Shown here piece after piece: positions 47,201-60,147 of a DNA stretch of 64,000 nt. The notes under the pieces are model-generated. The model was not told where the DNA came from. It searched no databases and saw only the letters and a list, made by a program, of their open reading frames with translations. The stretch is taken from positions 370,512 through 434,511 of the forward strand of contig JACVRA010000246.1 in the NCBI GenBank assembly GCA_019828545.1, written 5' to 3'. Every line of letters begins with the position of its first letter. The first letter of the stretch is position 1. Origin of the DNA: Paracamarosporium sp. OC-R06-R3 (Eukaryota > Ascomycota > Dothideomycetes > Pleosporales > Didymosphaeriaceae). A program made the position numbers and the translations under genes.

Positions 47201-49244
47201 GAAGGGTCCACCAGTTGGCAATACCAGTCTGGTTGAAGTATGCGGCGAAGGGACGGACAGCGTCATGGAGAGCACGCTGAATTTGAATCTTGTCCAACAC
47301 TGCATCTGATGGATGGAGAAGGATGTTGTAGTGACCACCATATTTTGCCATGTTCGTGATGTCGTTGACCTGCTTTCTGAAATCGGAGCCGGGGAAGTCG
47401 GCGCTGCTCATGTTGCCATCACCGTCAGACCATTGAAGAGGGAACTCATAGTACGGAATTTCTTGGAACGACTCGCGGTTGTGTGTCACCTGGAACGGGA
47501 GATGGGTGAGGTGAGAGTTACCCGAGCATGAAGATCCGCCAATGAATCCATTGGCCACGCAGTGGTTGGCCTGGTATTTGTTCATCGCAAGATTACCCGG
47601 TCGGTAGGTCGTAAGGTTGTAGTCCGTCCCGAAGATGTCGTTCATAACATGGCGGATGAGGTACCCACTGATACGTACTTCACCTGACGCAGTGCCGCTT
47701 TCAGTCCAGAAGGCGAGTCCGCTAGTACCTCCCTGGGTGCATGACTCCCCATTGTTAGGTTTGCCATCAGAGGCGGTATCGGAACACTGGTGAATAAACG
47801 GCCAGTAACCCGAATTGGTTCCTTGCAAGTAACGCTCAGAGCCGCTGCCAGAGGGGAACTCTACCGCATTGGGTGAGTGACTGACGGAGTGACTTCCAAA
47901 GTCTATGAACGGGTACCCGTCAGACGCAATGGGGAAGCCGGAGATCTGGAAGATGTATGGAATTCCGTATTGGAAGTATGCGCTCTCGTAGGCATCAGTG
48001 ACATACTTGGTGTGGAGGTTCAGGTTGCCTCTAGCGCCTCTCTCCATGGCAGCGGCAGCCATACCTTGACCGTGTGGGTACGAGACGTAGGTATCGATGT
48101 CCCAGGTAGTGGTGAAGGCGATACCCTTGTTGTACGGAACAGTCCACAGGCTGACATAGTGAGGGCTCGACGTGACGATGTTCTTGATGATGCGGGTTCC
48201 GATGTCATATCCAGGATAGTAGAAGCCATCGTAGTTTTCGGAATAGCCACCGCTCTCATCGAGGGCACGAATGTAGAGATATCCAAGGTCCATACCGAAA
48301 CTGTAGACCAAGCCCTTCGCACCTGCTGGCTGGTTCCTAACAAATGCAGTGTTCGTAGCCGAAGTATCAGGGCTGTCAACGCCGTTGGTCCGTACAAGCC
48401 AGTTGGCCAATGCCACCGATCCGTTGGCAGGAGTGTAGCCAATGTTCACTAAACCTGCCTCAGTGTAGTTCTCATAGATGGGCATGCTGATGTCATAGTA
48501 GTTCGAGAAGTCGAACCCCTTGAAAGCGTCGGCATTAGCATCGCCTGCGTTGGTCAGTTGCAGGATGGACCTCTTCTTCGTGTTGTCGATTGTCGACGCG
48601 GAAACACCAGCGAGCGAGCGAAGAGCAGTAGGGACCTGGCTCATGAAGATCAGGTTGCCACCATTGGCCACAAACTTGGTGAGAGTGTCCACATCTGCCG
48701 TGCTCGGGTTGTAGGACACGCTCGGAGAGGTGTAGATCAGAAGGTTCCTGGTTTGGGAAGTGATGTTAAGGGCCTCATTGACCTTGACCTGTAGGCCAAC
48801 GGTCTTAAGGGAGAGCACAAGGGGAAGCCTGAAGTTCGTTAATCGACGGACTGTACGTGACGTTCAGATGGAGTCTTACCAATTCGGGTCGATCTTATAA
48901 TTCGGTAGGAAGATATTCAAACCGGAATCTGGGCCAGAGCCATGCCTATTTTTGCAGGGTCAGCGACAACTCCAGAAGAAGATGATGCTTGTAGCTCTGG
49001 GGATGTGCCTGATGCCAAATAAAGAAATTTGTATTGGCCATCAGGATGGGGGACGGTTTGCTGTTTTGCGCGCCTACGGCACGATTACTTACCTGGATTG
49101 GGAAGGCACAGCGGGGCTGAGAGAGGCATCTCCATATCCTGGAGTCGCAACATTAGGTTGGGTGAAGGAATAGATATTAGGGGAGGTAATAGCCTGGCAA
49201 AGGCGAAGGAGCGCAAAGAAAAGGAAATAAACGAGTGACTGCAT
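44259..49244 (-). CDS. Large secreted NodB-homology polysaccharide deacetylase with five C-terminal beta repeats
   Basis: Join is complement(44259..48828, 48880..48945, 49093..49244), 1595 aa. Exon 1 gives a signal peptide (MQSLVYFLFFALLRLCQA). After splicing, the frame joins NIFLPNYKIDPNWLPL. NodB motifs are visible: motif 1 TWDID (315-318 region), motif 2 HSVSH (386-390), motif 3 YRPGN (481-485), and motif 5 ILLH (575-578). These positions fit a metal-dependent sugar deacetylase. From about 720 to 1560 five copies of a roughly 150-residue beta-rich unit follow, each with a DDGTM-like start and an IPLSxFxG-like strand; these probably bind glycan. Expected at the cell surface or secreted. Substrate unknown: chitin, GAG-like or other acetylated glycan. 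Confidence 0.85.
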
Positions 49245-51028
49245 TGTCGCGACTCCTATGAAACGAGCGGAGGAGGTAGCATCGAGGAAAAACAAGGGCA
49301 GATCTTTTTGCTTAAATCTATAAGCAGCAGTACTGTCGTCCGAGTCGGTCGAGTCAAAACGACCTTGGCAAGCAATACCTCTAGCGGGTGGCCAGAATAC
49401 GGCATGTGGATTCTGACGCCTCCAGTCTGTCGGGCGACGGCTAACACGTTAGCCCCTTTCTAGAAAGCTCAGACACGCCGTCCAGACAGACAATGGAACC
49501 TGCACCCAAGCCGCCACAGGCTCGGCAGAAGTTTCGAGCGAGCTTTGACTGGAATCAAATGCATCGCGCAGAGCTCGTCGACGCCAGCAAGCTACGTGTG
49601 GGTGAATGAGAGGCAGAGAGGCTCTCCCCATGGCATGACGTGTTCGGATGCGAAAATGGCAGCAGTGGTGCGTTTCTGGATACGACGATATTCTTCTCTA
49701 GCGATTGCCAAGGCGCATCAAGGCGCCGAATAGGGGCAAGTGCACTATATCCTGTATCGATTGCAGTCTGGATACGGCACAGTAGGAGAGTAGCGCATGA
49801 CAATAGTTACGTACTCATCCTGGCTCTTGCGCAAGCCCTGGACTACTGCAGGGGGTAGCCGAACCCACGAGGACGCCGCGGTCGCTTCGCGAACGACCGG
49901 AGGGCAGTCCGCGCAGTCGCTTTCATCGATGGCTGCCAAAGGCTGGCTGGACCCGAATGTCGAAACTTTTGCGTCTTGCGGTTTGATCAGATCTTCGAGC
50001 TGCGATCGTGCCGTCCCGACTTGGCATCCGCGCCGAGTGCATGGCCATTGGAGCAACAAGAGCCCCTTCAGCCCGCCGCCACGGACCCGAGTAAGTACCA
50101 CGTCGGAAATAAGCTCTCCTCCACGACCGTGGTCCTGAAGCTTCATCTCCCAAGGTCGCCTTAGTGCTGTGGTGCATCATGGGCGGCTGAACCTTCCCAT
50201 GGAAAGGGAAGCGAGAGCGGACGCGCCGAAGCGTGCTGCTCCGCGAAAGGGATTAATTCGGGCGGCGCTCAACTGCTAAAAATATTGGCTCCCCCGAGCG
50301 CTGTGCTTGGAGTTGCTTACTCAATATACGACTCGCAGCTCAGATGCACTCGAGCGGGTCTGTTTCGTCTCTTTTCGTTCTACTCCCAACAAAATTCAGC
50401 CCAGCTTTCCGCCTTCTCAAGCAGACGATGCCCATGTAGAGCATTGTCAAACCGGTCGAGTGTCTCCCGCAGCAGATTCTTGCAGAAGCCGATAATCAAT
50501 CACATCGCCTTAGATGCAGGGCAGAAACAAGATGTAACATTCTCATCGTTCGGATGAGTACACTCACGCAGCACTCACCTCACGCCATCACGAACCGCAG
50601 CACTGTCCCATAGGGAGGTCGTCACGTGGCCATCAGGGGCGCTTGGCCATCACACCCGGTAAAGCCGGTCCTGCCCGTCTCGCACCGCACTGCAAGCATG
50701 ACAAAGAACCACGCAATGGAGCACACCTAAGACCGTTTACTCAACGATGGACACATGACAGCTTCACGTCAGCGGGCTCGTCTTCCCCAGTGGCATGTGA
50801 AGCCCCAGCCGCATGTGAAAGCCGGGGTGCGGCTGACGCTAAACCGCAACGAGAGGCGCTAAACCGCACCCGACAACTACCTCGGCGCGACGAGTGATGA
50901 TGTCGCTGCCCGCCCAGGTCTTCGGACCTCGTAATAAGAGAGCAACCGCTTCTTTCGCCGAGGCAAGCAGTGCGATCTCTTCCATAACATCTTCCCTATC
51001 ATCGTCTTCGACTTCATAACGCATCAAG
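49245..51028. promoter_or_regulatory. Divergent promoter region, deacetylase / thiolase
   Basis: 1.8 kb between diverging starts. ORFs on both strands overlap and none shows a motif. The region 50560-50900 is GC-rich; 50270-50400 is mixed. I see no gene here. Confidence 0.5.
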
Positions 51029-52505
51029 ATGGCTAATCAGATTGGACGTAACTCGGGAGGTATGTTAGCGAGCATCCATGCAGAGGGTATCGACATTGAC
51101 GACAAGACAGCACAGGATCGCCTTGCGCAGGTCGCGGATCACTTGAGCGCTGCGAAGCAGGCCGGAAAGCAGGCACTGCTTCAGAAGCATCCTGATGATG
51201 TACGTATATGCCTATCAACCGCGCACAGCATCCTTTCCGAGCTTGCGCTGCATCAGTGGCAACACTTTCAACGTCAATGCACGTAGGAAGCGTTGCATAT
51301 ATGCTTAAAATCCATCCATGATATAGACTGACAGCTAGCTTCAGATCGTCATCACTGCTGCACTCCGCACACCAATCACAAAGGGTGGAAAGGGCGGCTT
51401 CAAAGATACCGCCGCAGCAGACCTCCTTCACGGCGCCTTCAAAGCTCTCATCCAACGCTCCGGCATTGACCCCTCCCTCGTCGAAGACATCGCTGTCGGT
51501 GCCGTCCTCGCTCCTGGCGGCGGTGCCACCGAATTCCGCGCCGCTGCCCTTGCCGCTGGCTTCCCAGCCACAACTTCGGTCAAGTCGTTGAACAGACAAT
51601 GCTCTAGCGGTCTCCAAGCATGTGTCGATATCGCAAACGCCATCAAGAGCGGCATGATCGAGGTTGGCATCGGTGCTGGCGCCGAGAGTATGAGCCAGCA
51701 GTACGGACCCCAGGCTGTTACTGAGTTCAGCGAGTTGCTAGAGGGACACAAGAGCGCGGCCGAGTGCAAAGTGCCCATGGGCGTTTTAAGCGAGAAGATG
51801 GCGAAGGACAAGGGCATTGCCAGGTCAGATCAGGACAAGTTTGCCGCAGCGTCCTTCCAAAAGGCAGTGGAGGCACAGAAGAAGGGTCTGTTCGACGAGG
51901 AAATTGCGCCCTTGACTGTCAAGTGGACCGACCCGAAAACGGACGAGGAGAAGACCATCACAGTCAGCAAGGATGACGGCGTACGGGAGGGCATTACGCA
52001 GGAGAGTCTAGGCAAGATCAAGCCTGCCTTCTCGAAAGACGGATCTATACACGCAGGCAACGCATCGCAAATCTCCGACGGCGCAGCAGCAGTATTGCTC
52101 ATGAAGCGCAGCACCGCGCAACGCCTCGGACAAAAGATCATCGGCAAGTTTGTGCAGGCGTCCGTCGTCGGCGTGCCGCCGCTTCTCATGGGCATCGGCC
52201 CTGCCGCTGCTATCCCCGTGGTTTTGAAAAAGACTGGCCTAGACAAGGAAGAGGTAGACATTTACGAGATCAACGAGGCTTTCGCGAGCCAGTGCTTGTA
52301 CTGCATTAACGAGCTGGGCTTGGATCAGGCGAAGATCAACCCGAAGGGTGGAGCTATTGCTTTCGGACACCCGCTTGGTGTAACCGGTGCGAGGCAAGTC
52401 AGCACGTTGCTGACGGAACTGAAGCGTACGGGTAAGCAGATTGGTGTCACGAGTATGTGCATAGGAACTGGTATGGGTATGGCTGCTGTATGGGTTGCGG
52501 AATAG
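51029..52505 (+). CDS. pot1: Peroxisomal 3-ketoacyl-CoA thiolase
   Basis: Join is 51029..51059, 51111..51199, 51345..52505 (426 aa). The mature enzyme has the nucleophile Cys126 in NRQCSSGL, the later GHPLGVTGARQ with the catalytic His, and the second Cys in CIGTGMGM. NEAFASQ is also typical. The N-terminus contains RLAQVADHL, a perfect PTS2 signal (R-L-x5-H-L) at residues 14-22, so import by Pex7 into peroxisomes is expected. It carries out the last step of beta-oxidation. The first intron is 51 nt (GTATGT..GACAG), a multiple of three without an in-frame stop, so retention would add 17 residues before the PTS2. The second intron is 145 nt. Confidence 0.93.
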
Positions 52506-55488
52506 GCCATCTATAGATACAATGTATTATATGATTTCACTGAAACTTTCGACAGTCAATGCTAATCCAAGTTGGAGTGTCTGGAACGAAAGACTGGTAC
52601 AAAGACGATGCGGATAGTGCAAATACTCCAACCTCGCAAGCCGTCCCAGCACATACATAGTGCTAAACTCATCAAATTACTCACAGCTCAATGTCACCCT
52701 ACATCATACAGAGAACGACCAGCAAGAAATAGATGCAGTACGAGCCCAATTAAGCGCTGAACCAAATACGTTCGTTGTACGATTCCAGGCAAAATTATAG
52801 TGACAGCCAACCTTCCCTAACCACCAAAAAAAAGAATAAATCAAAGAGCATCCAAATGCATCCCACAATAACTAACCCTTACCCTAACACTACCTTCCCC
52901 GTCATTCTGCCTCGAGCCCTGTATAAATACTCGGAATATCCCCAACCACCGTCCCATTCAGCGCATATGTCCACAGCTCTTCGATAAAGCGCAGATCCAT
53001 GCCCTTTGGACTGTTTTCCTTCCCCTTTAGCCGGATAGCACCAACCAACTATTCACGTACATCTGGGTTCATGATTTGCAGAGTATAGCAGCGGATGGTT
53101 CAGAATGGTGGTCTGGGACGTTGTGGAGTATGATATTGACTGTGGATACTGCAGCGGTAAGAGGGAACGGCAAACAAGATAGAGTATTGCATCTTCGATA
53201 TATTTGATCTTGGATGAGTACTAACTGTGTGTTTGCACTACGGAAGTTGAAAAGATAATGTAGCTGATGATTATGATGAGTTTCATTTCTAGCTAAGACG
53301 CTTATTTGTTCGTTGTTAGGAATGAGAAGGCACTAAATCTGTCCTATGATGTTTCAAGAGCAATCAGGCGGTTTCATATAGGATTGTAAGTAGTCTAAGC
53401 AATTTGAGTGATTGCGTTGGCGGTTTCAATCTTTTTCTGGTAATTTTATTGTTGAGGCTGTGGTAGGATGATTTTGTGCAGATTATTGAGCACTACTACA
53501 ACACGCGGATCAACCAAGTGCCCAAACGGCATGCCCATTATCAGATTGTTTCTCACACAATGCCATGTTGAAGCGCATGGCAACTGATCAGGGTGTGGTC
53601 GGGCAATTTCGTATGATGGATGTTACAACCAAACTAATGTGTACGGTACTTTCAGACATTAATTTTTTTTACATAGAGAACGTCATATTACGAACTTCAT
53701 AACCTATTATAGTAAATGTTTCGAGGGCTCTGCAGTTGTGCAACGATTGATATGGCCGGTCTAACAGTTTCCTAGTGCCAGGATCATGGAGAGCTTATAC
53801 TACTATCATCATAACAATCACAAATAATTGACCTGATAATGTAGCAGAAGTCAAATCAAGTGAGTTGATGGCGGACCTGGGTCAAAATATCGTAAGCATG
53901 TATTTATTGCTTGCATACCCGTCTGGCAATCTATATCGACATCTCTTTTACTACACCTTTTTTGTGTGCCAATTCTTAGGAGAATTACTTCTTTTTCTTT
54001 GTACTCGGCCTATGCTAAATTTTCGTCAAACAAGATCAACCGTAAAAATATCGATATCTGAAGCCTTATTTATGGACACTTGTAAATCTTCAAATGCTAT
54101 TCTTTATCATCTCCAAGTCTTCTGATTCCACTGGAGCATAAAGCCATGTATGAATGCATTATGAATCAAATGAAGCCAGCTTCAATCGCTTGTTCGAGTA
54201 GACAAATTACCGTTTCGAGACAAACCTCTAAATCTTTTCGATCTTGAACTAGACAGCCTAGAGCAACAACTTCACTACTTAGAGTTCCCATGGAACTTAA
54301 ATAAAGGTATCTCTAATTCGATCTAAACTGCTGCCTTTTTCGCAGTCCACATCGCCATTTCCGCTTCCGGGCGACATGCAAGGAGGGTATAGGACGTCCT
54401 AGTCATCCAGAAGAGAGAAAAAAAAAACGCGAGAGTCTAAGTAAAACGTATATGATCGTGCTCAAGTAAATAAAAAAAATTATGACCGATATCACGCCTA
54501 TTCCATTCGATAGAATCGTCTGTCAGATCTATATTCTTTTTGTTTCTTTAGCAAATCTCCAAGGTTTCTCATCTTGCAGTGCCAATTTTCTACAAGTAGA
54601 AGATGAAGACATTCGAACCCGATACCATCATTCCGCACATAGACACCACACAAGCGACCGTCACCGCCGTAAACACATCAAACACCACCTAATCGCAAGA
54701 AACATCTACGCGCTCTTCTACTGCATGTATGTATTCCTTCAGAAGTTCGTCACGGTACCATCCAAACACGACCCATGACCCACTGCATCTTTCCAAAGCG
54801 CTGGGACATCCGGAGCTCACGGGTTAAACTGAACGAGAGACTGCTGGAAACATGACGCTATATCTTTTCTCCAATTCTACGAAGATCTGCTAGTTCGAGA
54901 GATATATGAGGCATTAGCTTTGGTGGGTAGCTACGCTGCTGCGAGCTCATCCCGCCTGGACAAGGTTTACATACTTTCTCCAGACGGGCTTATAACCCAT
55001 CTCATTTGGAAAGAAGGAAAGAAGGAAGGAACACGACTACAGAAGACACACGACCCCATCCAAGCTCCATATGCCCGTCCCCGTCTCTTAGACAGTACTC
55101 AGGACCAATGGCAGAATTCCATTGCAAAGCGATAGCGACACAGAACGTCCGTCCCATACGACACACGAACCACGCACAAAGACACAATCATTCATTCACT
55201 CGTCAGGAAAAAACGTGGGATAATCTATACAAGCGAGGGCACCCACACGCCTCCCCTCGCACACCAGCACTGCATATACAAAGAAAGCCCAAGCCCAGCC
55301 AAAGCCAAGCCCAGATCCAACCCATCCCTCCCCTCCCCTCCCATTCAACAATATACATCCAGATCCACCACACTCACTCCTCCAACCCAACCAATACCAA
55401 TACCAATACCAACCCCCGACCCTCACAAAAGATACACAAAGAAGAAAGCCGGATATCAACGTTCCCGCCATGCCATGCCATGTCATGC
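52506..55488. other. Gene-free 3-kb AT-rich segment between converging genes
   Basis: Lies between the 3' ends of thiolase and the Asg1-like gene. Much of 53200-54500 is AT-rich. Plus-strand ORFs at 53868..54125 and 54482..54778 have ATG starts but no motifs and biased AT composition. 55310-55415 has pyrimidine and CCAATA-type short repeats, likely in the 3' flank of the Asg1-like gene. No gene or TE identified. Confidence 0.55.
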
Positions 55489-55865
55489 CTACCCATTCCC
55501 CGGCCCGCCCCCGAAGAAAAACCCGTCGAAAAGATCTAAGCCGTTGCCGTCGCTCCAGTCGTGCGTTCCGTCTCCGAATCCCATTCCAAAACCTAGATCC
55601 TGCAGTCCACCCGTGGCATCCGTGACGTTCGCCGTACTGCTCGATCCTTGTACGGGGAACGAGTCGAGGAAGTCGAGGTCGTTGAAGGTGCCTAGGTCGG
55701 GGTATGTGGATGCGATGTTCTGTGCGAAAGCGTTGTAAGGGAGTTGATTTGTGAGTTGGTAGGAGCTCATGGGGTTGGGTGTTTGAGAAATTAGTGGGGA
55801 GATTGTGCTTGTTGTTGAAGTAGGTGTGTAGGGCTGTTGTTGTTGCGGTTGCGGTTGCGGTTGCG

Positions 55866-55911
<46 letters not shown>

Positions 55912-58900
55912 TTGTTGTTGAGGAGAGGGGAGGTTTTGATGTTGAAAAGAGTATGCCTGTTGCTGTTGGAAATGAGGTGTGCGCATCTGTGGGGATATTT
56001 TGAGGTCGGTGGTGAAAGGAGACATTTGCTGCTGTTCGTGTTTTACAGGTTGGGGTGCGGGTGGAGGGCGCATGCTACCCACTTGGTTCGAAATACGACT
56101 GAACGAACGTTTGTCCGTTTCATCTTCTGAGAATAGGTCTTTGAGATTCATGTCGAAGTGCGGCAGTGGGCGGCGGCTTTGCTGGAAGTATCCGGTTGGT
56201 TGATAGCTTGACATTTCCGCATCTGTATCCGAAGTGGGTGGATATGCTGTGCTAGGCGATTGGGAGGATCGTCTGGGATGCGGCAGACGCAGTGCTTGGG
56301 GCCCGAAACCCGTTGTCGACATGCACATTTGGATGGTTGCTTTGCTCATGCGGTCGAAGGCGTCACGGCATGCTTCTGCAGGTGGGCACTTTTCGATCAG
56401 GTCGCCAAGCACGGATGTAGCGGCTAGTACGGTAAAGTCGACATCATCGAGGGACTATCGAGTGTAGATCGTCAGTTCACGGATGCAAGTAGGTGCCACA
56501 ACATGAAGGACGCGGACTTACTAAGAGACTGCGCACAGCGGGTGAGTGCCATACAGCGTACAGGAACGATATCCCTGTTGAAGTTAGCTCCGAGTACGCA
56601 AGGGTAGTGGCGAAACTTACCGGCCATGAAAAGATGGTGGGTGGCCAAAAAGGTGTAGTTGACCAAGTGCACACGATGTAACTGTCGATACAGTTTGAGC
56701 ACCTTCTGCCCCGCTTCCGCAACCTTCAAAAAGACAAGCTCTTCATCCTCTCTCTCGTCAGGTCCGATTACTGATGGGCTTCCAACCTCACTGTTGGCGC
56801 CACCGAGTTCACCTGCGAGTCCTACCGGGACAACCAGACTTTGCCTGTACAGCATGATAATCGCCTGCCAGTAATTGAGTTCCAAAAAGAGTGGGGAGAA
56901 TTGTACGCCAGCATCCTGCTGTGTTGGCGCCGAGTCCTTCCATTCCAGGAGGCGCCTGTCAATATCGACGCGCCAGCTCCGGAACGAGCTGAAGTTCGCA
57001 AGAAAAGGCGAAGGAAGCTTAGTGTGCATGTACTCGTTACCCTGATTCGTCCCACTCGCTCTTGCTTGTTGGGCCTGCCGGTGTTGTAATACTTGAAGTA
57101 TCTCGGACTGCAGCAGCCTGAGCCGGAAGTAGTGATACGCCACAACCTTGTAGCTGGGACTTCGCATATGCTCGGGTGGGTCTAAAAATCCTTCCTTGGT
57201 GATATATCGATCGTCGAGATTTGATGGAAATTCTGTCGTGATAACCTGATCGGTAATCCCGAAAGGCCGTCCCACACATGTGCTGACAAGTCTGTCCAGG
57301 GAGTACACACACCACCAGAGTCTTCGTCGGAGGTCGCGAACCCACTCTCTGCGACCGCGTTCCTTGGCATCGATCTTCCCAGCTGTAGCACCCGCAGTCG
57401 TGTCTCCTTCCTCTTTTACTTCCGGCTTTCCGGCCGCTGGATCGGAAGACCCAGAACTGTCGATTCCTACCCCGTCTTCATAATGTAACCCAAGATCGAT
57501 GCCCAGTCGAACGGCAACCCCGACAATATACCACAGGCCCGGGGCAACGGGTCGCAATAGCGCAAACCCTGCAAGAAGTAACACGGCCTGCAGCTCTTCC
57601 AAACCCCCACCAAAACCATCGGGTCGGTCCGCCGCGGGAGTGCTGCCAAGGAAGTTTTCCAAATGAATTATTGCCGACGCGTGGTACTCCTCGGGTTGAT
57701 GCTGATGGCTTGTAATTCGCCGTCTCTTACTCGAAGGAGGCGATGACATTGATTTCCCTGGTGACCTTGCACCGTCCGATGACGGCGAATCACCAGAATC
57801 CGAGCTGCCCATTATTATGCCAGCACCGATGGCGAACACAATATTGAGCAGATACGACTCTCGTGATGTTCTGTGCCGCTCGCTCGACGCGTACACGCGC
57901 TCGAACAGTTCCATGAACTCGCCCCGATGCAAGATCGGGATCTGCGGGTTGGCATGTTCGAAATAGAGTTCAACTAAACGAGCGCCGAGTTCGCGTTCGG
58001 GGAAAGGAGCTTGTCGAAATGTCGGTTTGGTATGCAGACCAAAGAAGCTATCCCGCATGGAGGTACCACCATCTGCAACATTAGTGGACAAAGATTTACC
58101 TCCTCTCACACTTCCTCTTTCAGACGATGATCCCGAGACCGAGCTCTTGACCGCGGCGAATACAACCCTGGCAAAGGATATGCCGGATGTTGATCCCAGG
58201 AAACGAGGATCGCTCGCGCCCTGTACTGAGACCATGCCGATGTTGGACACCAGCTTGGCGAGCTTCTCGCGGTCATTGCGGTCCTGTTCCTCCTTTGTGA
58301 GGCTTACAGGAGCCGTGGCCGTGCCGTTGTGTTGTTGTTGCGGGACGCCCGCGGCCGATGGTGGCCTCGACGTGGACCCATTGGCGGACCGGAAGCTGGG
58401 GTTGAATTCTTCGGGGGCCGCAAATGTGATGGAATTGTCCTGCAGCAGTGATTCAAGGTAGGCGACGCGTGTCTCCAAATAGTAGACATAGCTGGGACTG
58501 GTTAGCCGGTCACCGCGGAGCCAGACGCCACGGTAAGCATTGGGCCAGTTCCCATGCCATTGGCAGCTCTGAACGGGGGTTTGTAACGCACCTCCGTGGG
58601 ATCTCACGCTTGGTGATGGGGTCGTAGCCCACGCACTTCTGGCTCGCCTTGTCGCAAGAGGCACAGGACGGCAGGCGCTGGTCGCAGCGGTTCTTCCTCA
58701 GGCGACATCTGGAGACAGCACACGTAAGCGAGGCGTCACTTGGTCACACACGGCCACAGAGACGGTGCGGGCGCGTCGCAGAGGGGGGATGGCACAGACC
58801 TGTTGCAGGCAGAGACGTTGCGGAAGGACGAGGCCGACGACGCGGACTGGGCGGGCGAGGCGGGCTTCGCGGTCGCGGCGTCGGGCGGAGAGGCGCCGTT

Positions 58901-58945
58901 TCCATCGTGAGGAGACTCATCGAGGGCGCGCTTGAGGCCCGTCAT
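55489..58945 (-). CDS. Asg1-like Zn2Cys6 transcription factor with polyglutamine tract
   Basis: Join is complement(55489..56454, 56522..56574, 56621..58491, 58592..58708, 58800..58945), 1050 aa. The zinc cluster is complete: Cys47, 50, 57, 64, 67 and 74 (C-x2-C-x6-C-x6-C-x2-C-x6-C), split by an intron in exons 1-2. Then RSYVYYLETRVAYLE gives a coiled coil. The next conserved block, SVQGASDPRFLGSTSGISF, is characteristic of Asg1-type factors. The Fungal_trans domain runs through LRRRLWWCVYSLDRLVS to FLATHHLFMAG and FLYAVWHSPAVRSLL. The C-terminal part has a run of about 18 Gln followed by Gln-Pro repeats and an Asp/Phe-rich end typical of an activation domain. Nuclear. Targets unknown; relatives respond to stress or fatty acids. 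Confidence 0.9.
55838..55920. repeat. CAG/CAA trinucleotide tract coding for polyGln
   Basis: Plus strand reads GTTGTTGCGGTTGCGG then CTG repeated about 12 times and GTT repeats. On the coding minus strand this is (CAA/CAG)n, followed by CCGCAA units for Gln-Pro. It is the slippage-prone part of the Asg1-like gene. Confidence 0.9.
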
Positions 58946-60147
58946 CAGGGCGCATGGCAGGACGGGCGGGCGGGCTCTGCTCCAAGGGTCGCGGTCGGCG
59001 GAAGCTCAGATCTAGCCAGCCCCGCACCGCGCTCAAGGCTGAAGGAGTAATAAGCGATGGCGACGGGGGTCGGCGTGGAGGAGCAGGACGCGGGATGGTT
59101 CCATGTGCGCGGCCAAAAGCACAACGAGAGGCAGTGTGGGGAGGAGGCTAGTGGACGGCTGTATCTCTTATCAGCAACACTCAGGCCTGAGGGGCGCAAC
59201 CCGCAAACCGACCGAGGCACACTCACCTCCGTCCAACTCCACGCCGCGCCACCGGCCATGTGACGTCCACCGTCCTCAGCCATCCTCAGCCATCCCCAGC
59301 CGTCCTCAGTCATCCCCGGCCATGGCAGTCATAGTCATGTCGAAGGGGACGGGCCCGCGTCGCGTCTCGTCTCGCCCCAGAGTCGAGGCTGCCTCCGCCG
59401 TTCACTGTACACCTGTTCGCCCCATGTCTCGTGCGTGTCCACGGCGACGGCCCTGACTCGCACCGTGGCTCCCTGCAACCCACGCACACCGATCAGGGAC
59501 GATGCCGAAACCGTGGAACGGCAGTTTGGCGTCCTCCTGCTCGCCAAATAAGCGAACACATGCTCCAAACGGCTGCGGCGTTTGCACATCCACGTCACGA
59601 CCTCGACAGCCTCACTCATCGCTGCATACCGTCTCACCGCGACTTGCCGTCACAAACGTCGGCGAGTCAGTGTCAGTGCCCTTTGCCCTCCCACTCGAGA
59701 CCCTGCGCACCCAACGTCAAGAAGAAGCTCGGATGTGATAATAGAGAGATATTGCATTGCGCTTGACCAATCCTTCCATCTAAAAACAGAACGAGACTGA
59801 TCCAAACTGCCCTGGGTATTGTGAGTTCCGTCTTTTGCATTCCAACGCCGGGCTTGCTTCGAGAGCAGCCAAATCTTGCATGTTTCGCATGAGCACCCTC
59901 TAGTAGATGCCATTCCACAAAAACCCCATCCCAGTTCCATTCGATATGCTATAAAAATTGCCCCTGTAAAGAAAACGCCTGGCCTCTGAAGGCCTTCCTT
60001 TTCCTTCTAATCGGTAGTGACCGATCTGTCTATAAGTTTTGGTATTAATATCCGGTAGTAAAAGAAAAATAACAAAAGAAGTATTGAACGCCGATGCTAA
60101 AAAGCGCGAGATGTGATTATTGGTCGTCGTGTGAAGTCGTGTGTGGT
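58946..60147. promoter_or_regulatory. Intergenic region upstream of the Asg1-like gene
   Basis: Promoter of the Asg1-like gene (right of 58945), then the 3' flank of the second MFS gene. Includes a decamer tandem repeat at 59271-59320. Overlapping ORFs on both strands lack motifs. Confidence 0.5.
59271..59320. repeat. Decamer tandem repeat
   Basis: Five consecutive 10-base units of the type CATCCTCAGC (CGTCCTCAGC, CATCCTCAGC, CATCCCCAGC, CGTCCTCAGT, CATCCCCGGC). Non-coding, in the promoter of the Asg1-like gene. Confidence 0.85.

Noticed and set aside
44265..48794. Long plus-strand ORFs (e.g. 44265..44738, 46404..46916, 47877..48452) across the deacetylase gene
   Set aside because: They are antisense shadows of a single conserved minus-strand reading frame and show no motifs.
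53868..54125. Plus-strand ORF in AT-rich DNA with hydrophobic residues
   Set aside because: Composition follows the AT bias and no family resemblance was seen.
54482..54778. Plus-strand ORF starting MTDITPIP
   Set aside because: Low-complexity His/Arg stretch and no motifs; likely chance in AT-rich DNA.
55837..56130. Plus-strand ORF with a long poly-Leu run
   Set aside because: It is the complement of the CAG-rich polyGln tract of the Asg1-like gene.
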